A DNA stretch of 9,313 nt, taken from contig CALHIO010000090.1 in the NCBI GenBank assembly GCA_938030915.1, forward strand, positions 1 through 9,313. Reading direction: 5' to 3'. The DNA is from an uncultured Gemmatimonadota bacterium (lineage in GTDB: Bacteria; Gemmatimonadota; Gemmatimonadetes; Longimicrobiales; Gaopeijiaceae). The stretch's first letter is position 1; every line of letters begins with the position of its first letter. A program made the position numbers and the translations under genes. Positions 7,342 through 9,313 of this stretch are shown in pieces. The notes under the pieces are model-generated. The model was not told the origin of the DNA and made no database searches. It worked only from the letters and a program-made list of their open reading frames with translations.

Positions 7342-8295
7342 TCACGCTGGATCCGCGGCGAAGCCCGGCATGTTCGAACAGATCGCACCGTTCACCCAGC
7401 ACGTATAGCAGGCCTGTTCGGCCAGAACCGCCGGGACTTCGACCGCTTCGTCCAGGGTATCGGCGAGTCGACCCGACTCGTGGTCAAGCAGAATCGGGCA
7501 CGCCCACACGCCGGACGTGGTGACCAGACGGGCGCCCGAGCAGAGCAGGAGTTCGGCGGGGTACTCGGTCATCATGTCGGCCGTCACCCGCTCGAAGTCA
7601 TCATAGCCTCGGTCGCGCGCCGCCTCTGCACCGATGCGAAGCGGCGGAAGGATCTTCAGGCGAGGCCGATCGTACCCGACCTCCGCGAGGATCGAGCGAA
7701 AGTGCCCCAGGATCCGATCCGTCTCCGACTCGGCCCACGTCTGCATCGTCGTGATGATGGGCAGGAACCCCGCAGCAGCGAGTCGACCCACGGCGTCGAT
7801 CGCACGCGTGAACGACCCCTCGCCCCGGATCGCGTCGTTCATCTCAGCCGTGACCCCGTCGATACTCACGCGAAGCTCGAGCGTATACGGGGAACGCGCC
7901 GAACGACGAGCCAGAGCCTCCACGGTTCGTTGTGGAAGCAGCGTCGCATTGGTGAGCACCGTCGTCGGCCCCAGCGCGAGCGCATCGCCCAGAATGCCGA
8001 GGATGTCACGATTCATGAAGGGCTCACCGCCCGTGAAGTAGTACTCCTTCACGCCCAGACGCACCGATGTCTGAAGGGCCTCGTTCACCTCCTCGCGCGA
8101 CATGAACCAGAACGAGTGGTTGTCCGGAGAGCACGAGATGAAGCAGTGGTTGCATCGGAGGTTGCACACCGTCCCTGCCACCTGAAACCACAATTGGTCG
8201 AGCGCACGAAGTTCGACCGTCGGCGCTTCGGCCAGATCGGTGGCGGAGCCGACCGATGTCGATCGGGGTGACGTCTGAGGGAGTTGGATGCCCAT
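7342..8295 (-). CDS. Radical SAM protein with SPASM/twitch-like C-terminus
   Basis: A 317-residue protein. The radical SAM cluster motif is C44-x3-C48-x2-C51 in VCNLRCNHC, with an extra C55 in CFISC. FTGGEP (87-92) binds SAM, followed by TTVLTNATLL (111-120) and LRVSIDG (141-147), typical of the partial TIM barrel. The C-terminal cysteines C252, C266, C296, C299 and C306 are spaced x13, x29, x2 and x6 and suit one auxiliary iron-sulfur cluster of the SPASM/twitch type. Such enzymes often modify peptides or make cofactors and sugars; no small precursor-peptide gene is visible nearby, so the target is open. It is the first gene of the minus-strand operon with the phosphoesterase and the asparaginase-like protein. 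The start at ATG 8295 leaves about 35 residues before the catalytic core and has only a weak GGA ribosome site. It is divergent from the aldehyde dehydrogenase gene. Confidence 0.9.
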   Translation of the reverse strand: MGIQLPQTSPRSTSVGSATDLAEAPTVELRALDQLWFQVAGTVCNLRCNHCFISCSPDNHSFWFMSREEVNEALQTSVRLGVKEYYFTGGEPFMNRDILGILGDALALGPTTVLTNATLLPQRTVEALARRSARSPYTLELRVSIDGVTAEMNDAIRGEGSFTRAIDAVGRLAAAGFLPIITTMQTWAESETDRILGHFRSILAEVGYDRPRLKILPPLRIGAEAARDRGYDDFERVTADMMTEYPAELLLCSGARLVTTSGVWACPILLDHESGRLADTLDEAVEVPAVLAEQACYTCWVNGAICSNMPGFAADPA

Positions 8296-8415
8296 CGTGT
8301 CCGGGTGCGGGTGCAGGACGGATGGTAACTCCGCCGGCGCGATCCCGGCGAGACGGAGCGGGTTCTGCTAGAATGGCCGCGCGGACCCACCCGATCAGAG
8401 AGGAAGTGCGCCGTC
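8296..8415. promoter_or_regulatory. Divergent promoter region of radical SAM operon and aldehyde dehydrogenase
   Basis: This 120-bp gap must serve both genes. It holds an extended -10 candidate for the plus-strand gene (8366-8374) and a GC-rich inverted repeat just upstream, CGCCGG at 8332-8337 and CCGGCG at 8345-8350, seven bases apart, flanked by CTCCG (8329-8333) and CGGAG (8354-8358). A dyad here could control both directions, but in GC-rich DNA such repeats arise readily. No clear promoter is seen for the minus-strand operon. Confidence 0.4.
8366..8374 (+). promoter_or_regulatory. Candidate extended -10 box for aldehyde dehydrogenase
   Basis: TGCTAGAAT matches the extended -10 form TGnTATAAT with one mismatch in the hexamer. 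No -35 hexamer is evident at the usual distance. Transcription would begin near 8381, giving a leader of about 35 nt that contains the ribosome site AGAGGAAG (8399-8406). Confidence 0.4.
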
Positions 8416-9313
8416 ATGTCGTTCGTCGCCATCGATCCCGCCAACGGAACGCAGATCGCCGAAGTGCCGTTCGAGTCCTCGGACTCGGTGGAGCGGAAGG
8501 TCGCGGCCGCCCACGCCGCATATCTGGAATGGCGGCTGAAGCCCGTGACCGAACGTGTCGCACCGCTCGTGGAGATGGGTCGGCTTCTCCGTGACCGGAA
8601 GGACGAGTACGGCATGCTCATGACGCGCGAGATGGGCAAGCCGATTCGCCAGGCGGTGGCTGAAGCAGAGAAGTGTGCCTGGGTCTGCGACTATTATGCG
8701 GAACAGGCGCCGGAGCTTCTGCAGCCCGTGGATGCGCCGACGGATGGTGCCACCAGCTACTGGACGTATCGCCCGCTCGGGATCGTGCTCGGCATCATGC
8801 CATGGAACTTCCCGTTCTGGCAGGTCATTCGGTTCGGCGCGCCCGCTCTGACCGCCGGTAACGCAGCCTTGCTCAAGCACGCCCCCAGCGTTCCCGGATG
8901 CGCGGCTGCGCTCGAACAGCTTTTCCACGACGCCGGATACCCGGAGGGGCTTTTCGCCAACCTCTTCATCGACGTCGACGCCGCCGGCGACCTGATCGAC
9001 GATGCGCGGGTGCGTGCGGTCAGCCTCACCGGTAGCGTGCGCGCCGGGAAGTCTGTCGCCGCGCGGGCCGGAGCAGCGATCAAGCCATGCGTCCTGGAGC
9101 TGGGAGGGAGTGACCCCTCGGTCGTCCTGGCCGACGCGGATCTCGATGCGGCGGCAACCAGCTGTGCGATGGGCCGCCTCATCAACACGGGTCAGAGCTG
9201 CGTCGCGGCCAAGCGCTTCGTGGTGGTGGAGTCCGTCCGCGAAGCGTTCGAGCACAAGCTGACCTCCGCGATGGAGGCGTGGGCGCTCGGCGACCCGACC
9301 GACCCCGACACCG
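8416..9313 (+). CDS. Aldehyde dehydrogenase, Sad/YneI succinate-semialdehyde type (3' end outside window)
   Basis: The first 299 residues of an NAD(P)-dependent aldehyde dehydrogenase; the frame is open to the right edge. Visible motifs are PWNFPFWQ (129-136, catalytic N131), LLKHA (152-156, cofactor-binding K154), LTGSVRAG (204-211), LELGGSDP (227-234, general base E228) and GQSC (259-262, catalytic C262). The short N-terminus beginning with AIDPANG, the FWQVIRFGAPAL segment and the His after K154 are typical of the Sad/YneI branch, which oxidises succinate semialdehyde to succinate in GABA-type breakdown. About 455-460 residues would be expected, so roughly 155-160 are missing. The start ATG at 8416 has AGAGGAAG upstream (8399-8406). 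It is divergent from the radical SAM operon. The enzyme class is firm; the exact aldehyde is inferred. Confidence 0.93.
   Translation, partial: MSFVAIDPANGTQIAEVPFESSDSVERKVAAAHAAYLEWRLKPVTERVAPLVEMGRLLRDRKDEYGMLMTREMGKPIRQAVAEAEKCAWVCDYYAEQAPELLQPVDAPTDGATSYWTYRPLGIVLGIMPWNFPFWQVIRFGAPALTAGNAALLKHAPSVPGCAAALEQLFHDAGYPEGLFANLFIDVDAAGDLIDDARVRAVSLTGSVRAGKSVAARAGAAIKPCVLELGGSDPSVVLADADLDAAATSCAMGRLINTGQSCVAAKRFVVVESVREAFEHKLTSAMEAWALGDPTDPDT

Noticed and set aside
6072..7523. Plus-strand open frame of 483 codons across the minus-strand operon
   Set aside because: Arg/Ser/Val-rich shadow of the asparaginase, phosphoesterase and radical SAM genes; no recognisable domain.
7069..8271. Plus-strand open frame of 400 codons
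   Set aside because: Arg-rich antisense shadow of the radical SAM gene, whose motifs (CNLRCNHC, GGEP) are unmistakable.
8395..9255. Minus-strand open frame of 286 codons
   Set aside because: Antisense to aldehyde dehydrogenase, which has all its catalytic motifs; His/Arg-rich with no domain.
1..9313. Mobile element, CRISPR array or defence island
   Set aside because: No transposase, integrase, terminal repeats, direct repeat array or known defence domain was seen on either strand; the genes look like ordinary chromosomal content.

Overview
The window is GC-rich, fully coding-dense bacterial chromosome. The gene mix is what one often meets in Gemmatimonadota or a related soil/marine Gram-negative lineage: a CBM9-like/DUF5916 outer-membrane barrel, a TolB/FlgO-like TPR membrane protein of the FxxExRRRxVxR type, a PilB-N/receiver fusion and an unusual metallophosphoesterase. 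The taxonomic placement is an inference from protein style only. No rRNA, tRNA, CRISPR, insertion sequence or phage gene is visible.

Layout. (1) 1-792, minus strand: N-terminal 264 residues of a DAK2/DhaL-domain protein of the FakA/YloV type, cut by the window edge. (2) A 148-bp divergent intergenic region (793-940) with a short perfect inverted repeat and a possible promoter. (3) 941-3957, plus strand: a response regulator with an N-terminal GspE/PilB-N (MshEN-like) domain, overlapping by TTGA with a secreted DUF5916 outer-membrane barrel protein that begins with TTG. (4) An 88-bp gap (3958-4045) holding a stem-loop, then a 633-residue membrane-anchored TolB-like/TPR protein (4046-5947). (5) 8295-5954, minus strand: a compact three-gene operon that converges on the TPR gene: a radical SAM protein with a SPASM/twitch-like cysteine tail, a calcineurin-like phosphoesterase and a single-domain asparaginase-like protein. 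(6) A 120-bp divergent promoter region (8296-8415) and then an aldehyde dehydrogenase of the Sad/YneI succinate-semialdehyde type (8416 onward), cut by the right edge.

How the parts may work together. The receiver protein and the barrel are probably translationally coupled, so surface uptake or secretion may be linked to a signalling input. The minus-strand operon is the most intriguing part. Its phosphoesterase has lost all three expected ligands of one metal site (Asp and His of the DxH motif and the second His of GHTH) but kept all four of the other, and its asparaginase partner has only the N-terminal catalytic domain. Together with a radical SAM enzyme and no visible precursor peptide, this looks like a small-molecule or amide/phosphate-linked pathway of unknown product. 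That reading is inference. The individual domain calls are well supported by motifs.
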